From Selaginella tamariscina (Eukaryota; Streptophyta; Lycopodiopsida; Selaginellales; Selaginellaceae): a stretch of 64,000 nt of DNA. A program made the position numbers and the translations under genes. The stretch's first letter is position 1. Every line of letters starts with the position of its first letter. The notes below the pieces were generated by a model. That model saw only the letters and a program-made list of their open reading frames with translations. It was not told the DNA's origin and searched no databases. Of this stretch, positions 10,343-21,620 are shown piece after piece. The stretch is from the NCBI GenBank assembly GCA_003024785.1, contig PUQB01000016.1, forward strand, positions 1 to 64,000, read 5' to 3'.

Positions 10343-13300
10343 TCACTCATCATCTAATGACTTGTATGATCTCTCTTCTGCTGACTCATCTGATGACTCG
10401 TCATTGTGCTCCACGGACTTCTCTGTAGCAACATCCTCATCGTTTCGAGAAGGCGGATCCTGGTCTCCATCGTTGTCGCTAGCCAAAGGCAAATCCTGTG
10501 CTTCTGTTTCCATGGCCCTCTTCCACTCATCAAAAGGAGTAATCATGGAAACGACTTGATCATCCCCACCACCTTCAGCTTCTGTAACACTTGGAATGAC
10601 CTTCCTGAAAACATCTCTGGCTGCTAAAACCAGATCCTTGTTGATGTCGATTCCATAACCATGTCTCCCTGTGTGAAAAGCTGCAAGAATACTAGCACCG
10701 GTAGATCCACGCAGTTCCACCAAGCTTTGTGAGCTTCTCCACTAGCATCGCAAACAACTTGGGAGATTTCGGGCCAATTGAAATCCTGAAAGTTACAATA
10801 TTAGAACATGAAAATAACAAACAACATTATACCATGGGAGCTGGAAATCTTCTGGCTCATCAAAAAGAAGGTGTAGCGAGTGTCCAGGATCTCCTTGTTC
10901 TTGGCGACCTTAGAGTAGGGGGAACTAAAAATACACATGGCAATGATGCTTTCCTGAAAAACAAACATTAAAAAATGACATTCTCAAAAAGAAGAATTAC
11001 CTTTCTAGAGAAACGGTATCCCCATGACCTTGTCGTGTGCACATAACTCATCTGCAGAAACTTTAGCTTGCAAGTTTCTGCAGTGTTCTTCAAAATTGGA
11101 CATCATTCGGTAGCACAAACACCACCACATGGCCAGCTCTGTCTAATACCCGAAAGCAAGGTTCACCAAGTTCTTCAGCAAAGCATCCAAGAACTTCGTG
11201 TATTGATCCACCATCCCGCCTGCCTCAGCAATGCATCCGGTAGGCGGTCGATGACAACGAGATCAATAGCTCCCTGGATGCATTTTGGTGGAGGCTTCGC
11301 ACCAAACACATGAATAGTCCAACTTGATTTGTGACTCACGATCCAATCCTCAAGCTCCTTCAATCCCGACGAAAAAGGCCTTCCAGCTTTGAAGTACTGG
11401 ACTGCAAGGTTCTCTGAATCTGCATGAATGATTTCCCAGCTTCCATTTCCCTTCTCAGGCATCACCATCCTCAACATATCATCTTTTTCCAATCCAGCCG
11501 AGATGAAGGATGGGGATGAAGAAGAAGCCTGTCCCTTGCTGACCTTGCTCGCCGATCTAGCATACCTGATATCCATCTTCACATGGAACTTCCTTGCAGC
11601 ACTGTCGTTCTTCCATAATAGCTCTCGCCGATCATCCTTGTGTATCTTATAGCTGGCCATCTCCCATTTGGGACAGTCACCAAGAAGGAAATCCAGCCAA
11701 AAAGGACAGTGTTCCACTTTGTAATCACTAATATCACTTAACAATCGGCTCCACATGCTAGAATCCTTGGCAACATCCATCCACTCTTTGAAATCTTTAG
11801 AGAGTGCATCGTTTTTCCATTTTAAAACCTGTAAAAATAGATAAAAATCTATAAAGAAACAAAAAAAAAGACTTGCCTGAATGCCATTCTTTTTACAGAT
11901 TTTTCCAGCTCAAATAGTCGAGAAGGTGGAATTGTTGCACCAAACTCCTTGTTCTCGAGCATGTTCTGGTACATATCCAACTTAATTTCATTGTGCATCT
12001 TCATATACCAAGCCATGAACTCCTTTACATGCTCGACCAAAAGCTCTTTAGCTGCCTCCCCGACCTGGCACGATAAAACAAATAAAAATGAAAAATATAA
12101 ATACTAAATTACCTGGAACCAATAAGTAAAGATGTGCAAAAACTTGATGAAGTCCTTGTTAGGCCAGCCGGTGACACCTTCCTTCTTGTCTTTCTTCGTC
12201 ATGTTCACCAGCTTCTCAAGAACGCCACGTTCTTGAATGTGCACAAGCTTCCCAAGGATATTAACCTTGACGTTGGAAGGAAGCTAGGACTTCGCGAGCA
12301 TTTGAAGCTTCTCCAGAGTTATTTGCTTCGTTGATGGTTTGATAGTGATATCTGTGATCGCCTTGAACCAATCTTCGCCGACCGCCGGATCAGCAATGGT
12401 GAGGAATTTGTTCATCCGAATTGTGAATATCTTGTAAACGCTGGAGAGGATATGAGATTTTGTCTAGTTTGATTTCCTATTCGCAAGTTTTGTAGCGATT
12501 TGTCGCTTCAGTTGATTCTGCAAAAGAAACCGAAAATCAAAAAATAATCAAAAGAAGAAGAAAAGATTACCTCCCAAAAATGTCATCTTTGGATACTCGT
12601 ACTAAACATCTTCTTTTTTGTTCGATCTCCACACTTCCACAGCTTTTCTATCTTCCTCCGGCATCCCGCGAAGAACATGATCGGTAGAAAGATTTGCAGA
12701 CTTTACACAACAATTCCACAAGAACTGCAAGGTGTGAATGATTGTTGTAGGAACCACACGAGCAGTTGCTCTGCAAAACAAAACAACATTTTATTTAGTA
12801 TTTAAATAATGAAACAACAAGTCACCTACTCATTCAAACCAATTGCAAGCAGCGATTAGTCTCTTCTCCTCTTGCGCTGTGGATGCTATAAGTGTTGCAT
12901 GTACACGCAAAGTCCATTTCAAACCTGGCTCTTCAGCAAGCAAAGTTTCAAAGCAACCCGACGATGATTCCTATCCCACACCAGAAACTTTGCATCTTTC
13001 AAAAACCGATACCATGCAGAAAATGCTGGCTTATGCAAATCCGCTTCAAACTCTCTATCGACATGTGCTTCTGACTCATTCCAGCTTCGGCGTTCGTCTG
13101 CACTCAGCTGTGGTTCGAAAGATAAGGTGAACACTGACGTCTCCTGGAAATCCTTCAGCTCTAATCCATCCAACAAGGTCTTTCACGCTGTCCTTAGTGA
13201 CATTCCTCAAACGTTGGTGTGGGAGCAACTTGTGAACCGGGATACGCGGAGGCTCACTAAGCTCAACTGGAAAGTGGTCTCGTCCTTGTAGCGATGTGTC

Positions 13301-13655
13301 AATATCCGTGTCATACCGAATAACAACATCCCGAAGAAGCTTGGATGGAGCCTTAAGTGTCAGCCGTTCCGGAATTGCATATGATTCGGCAACATCCTCA
13401 GGAGCATCCAGTTTCCTCTTCTTATTGAACGCTTTACTACCAAGATCAATGTCCGGTACTTCCTTTGCATTACCGTGTTTTATAGAGCTTCCTGCGATCT
13501 CCCTATTCTAGGCATCCATTCACTCACCACAGCATGTTCATCAATGACTTGCAAACTATCCACAAGTTCATTGTTCGTCGGCATCATCTCTTCGCGTTGC
13601 AGTTGTTGCTTGGCACCTCCTCAGCCTCCTTTCTTGCCACGAGTTTTGGAGCCAT
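10343..13655 (-). CDS. Putative transposon-borne DNA amino-methyltransferase (beta-class motif order)
   Basis: A multi-exon gene reads right to left from an ATG at 13655 to a stop at 10343. At least six introns of about 46-60 bp can be seen (near 12774-12826, 12521-12570, 12066-12112, 11830-11877, 10954-11000 and 10786-10838). The C-terminal third holds a Rossmann methyltransferase pattern in permuted order. First comes a motif-IV-like segment, read as DLVVID followed by PPTGC if one C is restored to a C-run near 11243. A strand-like HVVVFVLPND follows. After further exons comes a motif-I-like segment ELRGSTGASILAAFHTGRHG with YGIDIN (about 10640-10720). Catalytic motif before the AdoMet motif is the order of beta-class N6-adenine/N4-cytosine DNA methyltransferases. 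The long N-terminal part (nuclear-type, charged) is unrecognised, and the tail is acidic. Reading frame is interrupted by several single-base indels. The methyltransferase call is inference from motifs. Confidence 0.6.
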
Positions 13656-13855
13656 ATCTGCAAGAACTTCTTGGACGATATGTTCCTTGTGTATGTGTGT
13701 AATGTTGCTTGTGTGTGTGTGTGTAATGTTGTTTGTTTTGTGATGTGTCTGTGTGAAAGAGAAAGATTCCGAATATGGGTATATTCATATCTCTTCACAT
13801 GTATATACAGACGAAAGAGCATCATCTCATATATACAAGTCTTAGATTCATATAC

Positions 13856-13915
<60 letters not shown>

Positions 13916-15171
13916 TTTTTTATGTATTATATATATATATATATACACACACATGTATACAAGTCTAATGTTGTATAATCATAATGTGGTACGTGTAAAA
14001 TGTTATTTGTGTGTGTGCGCAAACACACACACACACACACACATACGGATTTTCTTGCCAAATTGGGCAGGAAATCCTGTCGCCAGGATGGTGCGGCCGC
14101 CGCACCATTCCAATGGCAGGATTTCCTGCCCAATTCGGCAGGAAAATCCTGCCGCCCAATGGTGCGGCTGTCGCACCATCCTGCGGCAGAATTCCTGCCA
14201 AATTGGGTAGGAAATCCTGCTGCCCAGATGTGGCCGCCGCACCATTCCGACGGCAAGATTTCCTGCCCAATTCGGTAGGAAAATCCTGCCGCCCAGATGG
14301 TGCGGCCACCACACCATCCAGGCGGCAGAAATTCCTGCCGAATTTGGGAGGGAATGTGTGTGTGTGTGAGTGTGTTCACCGAAATCGGCAAGAACTCATG
14401 TCGTCGGAGGTGTGTGTGTGTGCACGCGCGCGCGTTTGTGAATAGAGAGAAATCCTACTGAATTTGCATTATAGCTATTAAATTTGCACACACATATATA
14501 AGATTTTACCTAGCCATGTCGCCGTGATGCTCACACTAGCCTCATGTTGCCGCAAATGGAGAACAAGAGCGCCAAAAAAAAGAACAAAAGTGCCCTCTCT
14601 CGACAATGGAGAATGGAGAAGAAGAATGGGCGCCCTAAACCTTTACCCTAAAATATAACACTTAACCCTTTGACCCTTAACTATAAAACTGTGTTTAATC
14701 AAACCATGCAAGTATATACAATACTTGCGATAAATAACGTACTATATAAAGGATAATACAAACACATATTTAAGTAAAAATTTGTATGTTAAAAAAATAT
14801 TTATTATATAATTAAATAAATATTCATGTAAAAATATGTATTTATAATGTCTACATTAGATAAAATACTGGATCAAATAACTATATAATTATAGTAAAGA
14901 AAGTAACAGAATATAAACAAGTCATAAATAAATATGTCAGATGAATGTAGATTAGACACACATTTATTTAAAAGATAATAAAGATTGCTCTATCTCTACG
15001 TGAAGTGCTATACTATATTAGCATCTAAGATCTATACGTTTCCTTGAATTAAATATTGCCCACGTTGAGTCATGATTATGAATTTTTGAAACGGTAATAT
15101 CCGATATTTACCAAAAGATGATTAAGTAATGCTGTTGTTTTTTTGTCACGTTTGTGGTAACTGCTTGCAAA
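13656..15171. promoter_or_regulatory. Central divergent intergenic region of the MULE
   Basis: About 1.5 kb separates the start codons of the two divergent MULE genes, so it should hold both promoters. It contains TG/GTGT runs (13690-13740), a long TA run (13861-13912), a CA run (14027-14043), the GC-rich palindromic array (14051-14353) and then AT-rich DNA. Open frames across the array are a by-product of its GC-rich repeats and are not called as genes. Confidence 0.6.
14051..14353. repeat. GC-rich tandem array of ~70-bp palindromic units
   Basis: Four full units of about 70, 70, 67 and 72 bp and a partial fifth start at about 14051, 14121, 14191, 14258 and 14330. Each contains two dyads: TTCCTGCC-(6-7)-GGCAGGAA and GGTGCGGC/GCCGCACC flanked by CCTGCCG and CGGCAGG. 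The array is strongly GC-rich while its surroundings are very AT-rich, and it is flanked by CA and GT microsatellites. It could form a row of cruciforms or bind a dimeric protein. Confidence 0.88.
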
Positions 15172-18100
15172 ATGGCCAGGATTGTTTACGGCAATTTGGA
15201 TCACGATGTTCCTGTGATAGATGGTGTTGGAATCATTCTTACTAATCAGATCAGAACATTCTTTGGCATTTTTGATTGGCAAAGTGTTCGCCTTTTTTAA
15301 ACTTCTTCATGGGCAATCTGCTTTAGAGATCGAAATAAACGAGGACCAAGATGCTGGAGGGAAGGATAATCCAGGATATGTTTTGTTACCGGATGAAGGA
15401 CCATTGTTTAAGCTTGTCGTTTGCTTCTGACTCTGAATACTCAACGTTGAAGGACCTTTTCACTTCTAATACCTGCAAAAGGGAAGAATTCTTATCGAGG
15501 GTTCCACGATCATTCATACAAATGAATTGCCTGTTGCGTATGATGGGGATGTCATTTTTGAGCTCCCTCCTTCCGAATACAAATACAAAGGAATGAATCG
15601 GAAAGAGGATGGACATACCTGGACAGCAGGAACGACCAGCAACTGGAATTTTCAAGCGAGGGTGTCCAGGAGCAAATGTGTTGGGAGCCTTTGCTGTATC
15701 AACCCGGACTGCCCTGCTTCTAAGGCAGGATTTCCGAACTGCACTAAATGGAAAGGATGTATTGTTTCCCCACCTTCAATCGACAAACTGGCAAAAGGAT
15801 TGACATGTTTTTTCTGTAAAGAAAATCCATTGTGCCTTGAAGTTTGTCATGCTGTGGCGTTTTGCGTTTTCCCAGACGACATAACCAAGACTAGATTGTT
15901 TATCCACCAGGGAAAACATTCACATCCAGTGGGTGATGGTGTTTCTGCATCGAACAAAGAAGAAATGCATATGGCGGTCCAGAATGCAACAGAAAGAACT
16001 CCCAGAGCTAGTCCAAGAGTCATCGAAATGGCAGCATGTAAAGATGCTATCTTTGGTTTCCTATTAGATAATTCTGAGCCTGGAAGTTGGGATAAGCTCA
16101 TGGATCATTTGCAGCCATTATCAAACAATCGAAGGTACAATTAGAGTTTTACTTTGTGCTGAGCATTCTTTGATAATACCTTTGATGCAGAGTTCGTCAA
16201 TGGGTAGCGTCCGCAAAGAGAACTGCTGCTGAAATGCCAGAGAATATTGATGGATTATTGGAGCTGAAACGAAGGTTGTCTATCCCATTCATCCACGTGA
16301 TTCACTATCCTGGGATGAATTTCCGTGGTTCAGACGACCAGGCATTAGTTTTTAAGATGACGGTTTCAGGGCCAGGTTCTGGAATCGATTATGTAAGGAT
16401 GTGCCAACCTCCTCTTGGCCCTTTGCAGAAGAGTTGGGTTCTACTTGATCACACACACCGTGTTGTTGATAAGTGGATCACTCTGGCATTGCATGTTTAC
16501 GACCCAAAGTAAGATGTTATCTTTTTGTTGTTTGCTTAACTCTTTGATTATTTTATAGTGTGCGTCGATTATCCACCATTGCTTATGGTGACATGAAGAG
16601 ACAAACGGCTGGAGCTGTGGAGAAGTTTTTTCGTGCTATGTTGGATGTCTGTTCCGAGAAGGGAATCTACAATGTGCAGTTCGCTGGGTTTATGTCCGAT
16701 GAAGCAGGAGCGATCTGGCAAGCAATCAGGAATGTGTTCTTTAATGGCCAAGAAATTCCTGGACGTGAACGGAGCTGTATCTTTCACTATGAACAAGCCA
16801 TACAACGTGTGACAAGGAAGTGGGTCCCTCTTGAACATCAACAACAACATCTTCAACTTTTGAGATCATGGCCAACAGCCACATCAACAACTGATCGTGA
16901 AGAAATTGAAAATAATCTTTTCCGCTTTTGGAATGAAAATGTGAAGGATGTTGGAGTTATGCAGACGTGGTTTTCATGGTGGGAAAGACAGAAGAATCAT
17001 ATTTCAAATGTTGTTCTTGAAAGCATGCCGGAGAATGCTGCAAGGGTTGTGCCCATGACAAACCAGTCGGAGTCTGTTCACGGAAGATGGAGGAGGGCTA
17101 GAGATTCAAAATACATTTCATTGTACCAAGCTACAATCCACGACCTGACTGAATCAGTGCGACAATGTGCTCTTGTGAAGGCTTTTAGAGATGGAAGGTA
17201 TAGTGGTTCCGGGCCGACTTCAGAGGAGCTCTCAGCAAGGTTCGAGAGAAGAATGTCAAATGCTAACTCAACAACACCTACAGCAAAGGTTATCATCGAC
17301 TTAGTTGAAGATGTTGCTCCATCAAGCATGCAGGATACTGCTTTTGTGGCTGCCACGAATGTTGAACATCGCACTGTGCAAAGAAATATGGGGTCAGAGG
17401 CTGAACGATCCCACCGACCGGACATCTTCTATAGTGAACAGGTTATTCCAACACAGTGTAGACGGAAGCGACGGTTGGATTTTCCTGTTGCAGAAGAACA
17501 TGAAGAATATGTTCTGGTTGAAGAACAAGATGTTACACCTGGACAATGGGCGATTAGAAGATGTGGTGAAAGAAGTTCTGTGAAATGTCTGGCAGGCTTT
17601 CCCTCTTCAGGAGGTCAGTGGAGTGCTTGTGACAAAAAGATAGTCCTAGTGGTAATCGAGTGGCTGCTCCTTGTTTTTTGGAAGGATCAGTACAATGACA
17701 AAGAAACTGGTGAAGAATGCTTTCGCTCACAAATGATGTATTTTTGTCCAACAAACATGCTTTGCAGCAGACATCCAAGACCAACTATTGTTTCTCCGCC
17801 AGCTTCTACCTCGGTTTGGAAAGTTCAAGTGGGCACGAAGCTGATAGAGTGGAGATCAATGATCTGGCAAGATCGGTTTTATGCTAGCTGGGCTTCCTTC
17901 AGCTCATGCAAGAGTGCCAGGTTTTTCAACACCTCATGTTCCTTCAGTTCCTGTTGGAGTCACTGGATTTTCAACACCCCTGCACAATTTCGTGGACCTC
18001 CTGTTCCTGCAAGTGGTCGTGCAACAAGAACACCTTTAGGATGTCTAAGAAACAACAGGTAAGTTTTGAAGCATGTTTGACGTTGGGAGCATATGTCGCA

Positions 18101-18346
18101 GAAGTTGACGTGGTTGATCCTCCAACATGCATTCGCTTCAGAGTATGTGACAACGACCATACATCTGCTTGGGTTGTCATTTGCAGCGCACCATCTTGTT
18201 CATGCTCGGAGTTCTGCAATGGTCGTCAGTGGGTGCCTTGCAAACATATGTATTTTGTTTACAAGCGTGTACTGGGAGCTGATCCTCGAGTTGTCAAGCA
18301 TTTGCAACGTCGTACACTTGCACCCCGTGAACTAAGTTTTTATTGA
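15172..18346 (+). CDS. MULE transposase with N-terminal zinc-binding region and SWIM domain
   Basis: The gene starts at an ATG at 15172 (MARIVYGNLDHD) and ends at 18346. Two tiny introns are supported by frame and splice sites: 16135-16190 and 16509-16558. An N-terminal cysteine-rich region ending in GKHSHPVGDG resembles WRKY/FLYWCH-GCM1 zinc-binding folds common in MULE transposases. The DDE core shows WVLLDHTH (first D), FMSDEAGAIWQAIRNVF with a following CIFHYEQA (second D and C..H), and MTNQSESVHGRWRR (E). A C-terminal SWIM finger reads CSCSEFCNGRQWVPCKH (about 18200-18250). The core from 15527 to about 17560 is open apart from the introns; the N-terminal 350 bp and the segment around 17570-17900 are broken by small indels. 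It would bind the terminal repeats and cut and move the element. Confidence 0.85.
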
Positions 18347-18530
18347 TGCTACCAAGGAACCTCCATCCTCCACCATCTATTTAGTGTGTTTGGTTTGTTT
18401 TCAAACAGCTTCGGTTGTTATAATTTTCAATATAAATTTTAATAGTAATTTTATGCTTAGCATATTTTTAAGTAATTTAACGTATATTTCCTTTAAATAT
18501 AACAAAAATATACTACCATATTTTGTACGC

Positions 18531-18714
18531 GGCCGCACTAGAATATTCTTGAAAATTTGGAAGGTCAATTGTGTGTACACTTGGCAGTACGAAAAATTTC
18601 CGTACAGAATTTAAGGATATCTAGACGGAAATCGTATGGAACAACAGAATAGTCAAGAATATTCACAAATCTTAGTCAAGCTCGTTAACCTGCGCTCAAA
18701 TTTCGCCGTGCCCC
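18531..18714 (-). repeat. Right terminal inverted repeat of the MULE (degenerate)
   Basis: Ends CGCCGTGCCCC at 18714. Read in reverse it mirrors the left end (ACGATTTCCGTC and AAGAATATTCTAGTGCGGC blocks). Confidence 0.7.
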
Positions 18715-18723
18715 GACATGTTA
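18715..18723. other. Right 9-bp target-site duplication of the MULE
   Basis: GACATGTTA, identical to 9828-9836. Confidence 0.88.
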
Positions 18724-18840
18724 TACCTCTCTTGCTTGAAAATGGGCATATATAGGAGCATCGCCATTTTTCTCGCCATCATATGGTTCTTAAGAATAAT
18801 CTAAATTATCTATTTTTCCCATAGCATACTGCATAAACCA
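18724..18840 (+). repeat. Repeat R1, copy A (right remnant)
   Basis: TACCTCTCTTGCTTGAAAAT and GGCATATATAGGAGCATC continue R1 from the left side of the MULE and match copy B (26638-26735) and copy C (about 63080-63175, reversed). Homology stops near 18840, short of the right end seen in B and C. Confidence 0.85.
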
Positions 18841-18859
18841 CGTCTATGTTAAACCACGT

Positions 18860-21620
18860 CACTGCCTACCATGTCACCTCTTTAATTGATTGGCAGGTAG
18901 GTGGCACCCGTATTATTGTAGTCATTTGCTAAAACTCAATGAAGTAGCATAAACATTTAGTTGTGTAGTTGCATTAACATATATATATATGAATTTGTTT
19001 AAGTCTCTGGCACACACACATATATATATATATGCTAAACTATTTGATTAGATGAAAATACAGGTCTTTTATTTAACTGGAGGAGTCTCTTATCCTAGAG
19101 AACTAACAGAGGATTTATTAGCTGGTAATTGATTAAGCTAAATACGATGTGTGTATGTTATTTACTCTCTCAGTCAATCACACAACACACAAAAGGTGAG
19201 GAATTGGTAACAAACTTCATAACAGTATACTCCTTGGACTTAAGTTTTATAAAACATTTAATTATTATACTTTTAATCAATTATCATTAGTAATGTCTTT
19301 CTAAAGCATAATACTAGTAATTTAGAATTCAAATAAGAAATGAATAATCGTTTATATTTATAGAAGTTTTTCTAAGAAATTGCTTTCCATGAGATACACT
19401 TATAAAACATTACTCAGTTCTGCGCTCCAATACAGCAAATAAATATTAAGTTTTTAAGTGTGCATGAAGCTTGAAATATAATTTTTTTTTATTTAATGCA
19501 AAAAGTAATTAGAAAATTGTTTTATGCAATGATGTAAGACATGAAAGATACATATGTCTATAAAAACTATGACATTTCATTTAAATATATAATAAGGGCA
19601 ATCTTTCTCTAGGCAAATTGTGTAAAATAAGCACCGTACTTAATCTTTTTGGAGCTAAATAGCGTTAACATAAGTACCACATCAGCACAGTAGTATCAAT
19701 CTTAAAAATGAAAGGTTACAGTGTATATAATCCATAAAACTGCCTACTACTTATGCCACACACGACAGAGGCAAACCAGGTCAATACAAGATTGTTTGTT
19801 TGTACACGCATCATGTAATATTTAAGAATAAAGACAAACGGATGAAAGAATATAATTTTCAATATATGTTTGGTCAATGCAAGTGCGTAAACGGGCACAA
19901 GACATCTCCGTCGTGTCGAGGCCCAAGCTTCCCGTGTTTAAGTGCGCCAAGCTCGGAGAGCTTATACCCCTTCTGGAATGCAGGAGGCGCATAAACATTG
20001 CCATTTAATTGCCTGAGTAGGTCTGGATTTGCAGCAGGATTGGGGCACCAGTCCACCTGAATACTCCCTTGTGCATTCTGCACGCTCCTGGGAGCATGAA
20101 TAAGGAAACAAAGGTCCCGGCCACCAGCTTGAGGGATCCCATAATCATCCACTCCACAAGCATGGGTGGCTTGTGTAAGACCCACGGCGTGTCTCATCCT
20201 GAGTCAATCATGGAGCACACACCAGCCTCCACGACGGGTTGAATGAAGTTTGGAAAGCTGTCCAGCACCAAGTGCTTGAGCTCTTGCACAATCTCTCTTG
20301 TTCTGCTCGGTGAACACTGCATTTTTGGCCTCGAATCCTGAATGAAATCCCTTCATAGCTGAATGTTGTGGGATGTCCTTCATCCCCATTCTCACACCCA
20401 CATCGTGCCACACTGTGTAAGCGGCCAGCTGCTCGCTCTGGGTCAACGCCTGAAACCCAAACTTACTACAAAAGTCGATGGTGTGCACCACATTCAAGCA
20501 CAGTACATACACAAACTCGTGGTTGGGTATCTTGAACTTGGCATGGATCCCATTCAGCCTGCGCACGGCATAGGAGCCACGCTCGCTATCCACGTGGTGG
20601 CTGATCATCTCCGCCACCAGAATGTTGGTCTCGGCAGCCCGTTTCTCGGGCTCCTTGAGACCGTACTTGGTCTTGAACAGCAAGTTGGTGATGTGGGGTA
20701 TACCCAGTGTGCGTATGGTTCCCAGCTCTAGTGCCTTCTGGGACAGGAATGGGAACTCTACCGAGTGCAAGTACCAAAGGATCTTGCGAGCGTCTTTCAC
20801 AGGATCCAGAGACGCTATGTACCTGGCCCTCTGCTTCCTCTTCACAATGCAAAACACTTTCCATGCGAGTGCAAGTGCAGTGCGACAATGGCTATGTAAT
20901 AAGACATTCTTCTTTCTTTCTTTCTTGCTAGAGGAGACGATGAGATGAAGTTGATGCGAGAGCCTTAACCATGTAGCTATATACGTCACTTATCAATGCC
21001 ATGTGAACATGTTTGGACTGTAGCCACCGTACGTAACGCTAGTTTGACACGGCGTTGTTAATTATGCTTACATCTAACAAAGTTATACATAACACTGGAG
21101 TTTTGTGTAGCTATAAGTTATTGATTGTGATAGGCTTTGGCTTCAATATGTGTACCGCCGCTGATGCCATTCTGCATGTTTTCCTTATTACCACTGTTTA
21201 TGAAAAAGATCTATCCACCCCAAGGCTTGACAAAGTTCACGTGTTCATTTGTACCCAATAACTTCAGGTGGCCACACACGTACTCCTAGATGAGGGCCCC
21301 AATTGAGGGGAACTGCTTTTTGATCAGAATCGTCAATTGAATGTAGACTTAAGCGTTTGATCGTTCCAAGTTGCCTAGAAGGAAGACGTTTTGTATGTTA
21401 TTCTGCCACTTCATCATTTTCTTGTATGGCTTGTAATCTCATTTATTTATATATTTAGAGTTCTATAAAATAACATTTAATAATTAAGTTTACTGTAACT
21501 AAACTAATCAAGGAACAAACACCACAAAAAAGAGTCTTACTTATTTGATAATAAATTATTTATTTCACTTCAAATTTGTAAAAATAAGCTGTCAAATGTT
21601 TCACACATAATTTAAACTAA
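18860..21620. repeat. Segmental duplication, copy 1 (carries mpaB-like gene)
   Basis: This segment matches 56905-59725 in the same orientation, including flanks on both sides of the gene (for example AATACGATGTGTGTATGTTA upstream in sequence and AATAACATTTAATAATTAAG after it). Differences are scattered substitutions and many small indels. The copies start about 38 kb apart. Confidence 0.9.
19874..20907 (-). pseudogene. mpaB-like ER-bound oxygenase (DUF2236 / rubber-oxygenase fold), disrupted copy 1
   Basis: On the minus strand the pieces read as an mpaB-type protein: a basic segment after an N-terminal membrane anchor (KVFCIVKRKQRARYIASLD), LEFPF-like VEFPFLSQKALELGTIRTLG, GIPHITNLLFKTKYG, then LNGIHAKFKIPNHEFVYVLC, and a C-terminal part ending CPFTHLH. 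mpaB of Penicillium shows the same order of blocks. Members of the family are haem-containing oxygenases that cleave isoprenoid chains at the ER; the substrate here is unknown. The gene has no introns. Against copy 2 it carries at least six small indels (near the start codon, around 20300-20350 and at 20090-20200), so the frame changes repeatedly. It is either dead or badly read. Confidence 0.75.

Larger units (their letters stand above)
9837..18714. mobile_element. Mutator-like DNA transposon (MULE), 8.9 kb, two divergent genes
   Basis: Both edges are set by a 9-bp direct repeat, GACATGTTA, and by R1 homology stopping at 9836 and resuming at 18724, where copies B and C are continuous. Nine-base duplications fit Mutator-like elements. 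The ends start GGG and form long, degenerate inverted repeats: left AAGAATATTCTGGTGCGGC (about 9930-9950) matches the reverse of the right end near 18530-18555, and a TTTCCGTC block matches further out. Inside are a D-D-E/SWIM transposase on the plus strand (15172-18346) and a methyltransferase-like gene on the minus strand (10343-13655), facing away from a shared 1.5-kb centre. The transposase places it in the MULE superfamily. Several single-base indels interrupt both genes; whether these are real or consensus errors is unclear. Confidence 0.88.

Noticed and set aside
14000-14445. Several overlapping open frames on both strands, 92-154 codons
   Set aside because: They are produced by the GC-rich palindromic array and flanking CA/GT runs, which lack stops in all frames. 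No domain or splice logic supports a protein.
17078-17425. Minus-strand frame opposite the transposase
   Set aside because: Shadow of the D-D-E transposase reading frame.
20363-20931. Plus-strand frames of 74-122 codons opposite the mpaB-like gene
   Set aside because: Shadow frames: the minus strand carries the family motifs, and the same shadows occur opposite copy 2.
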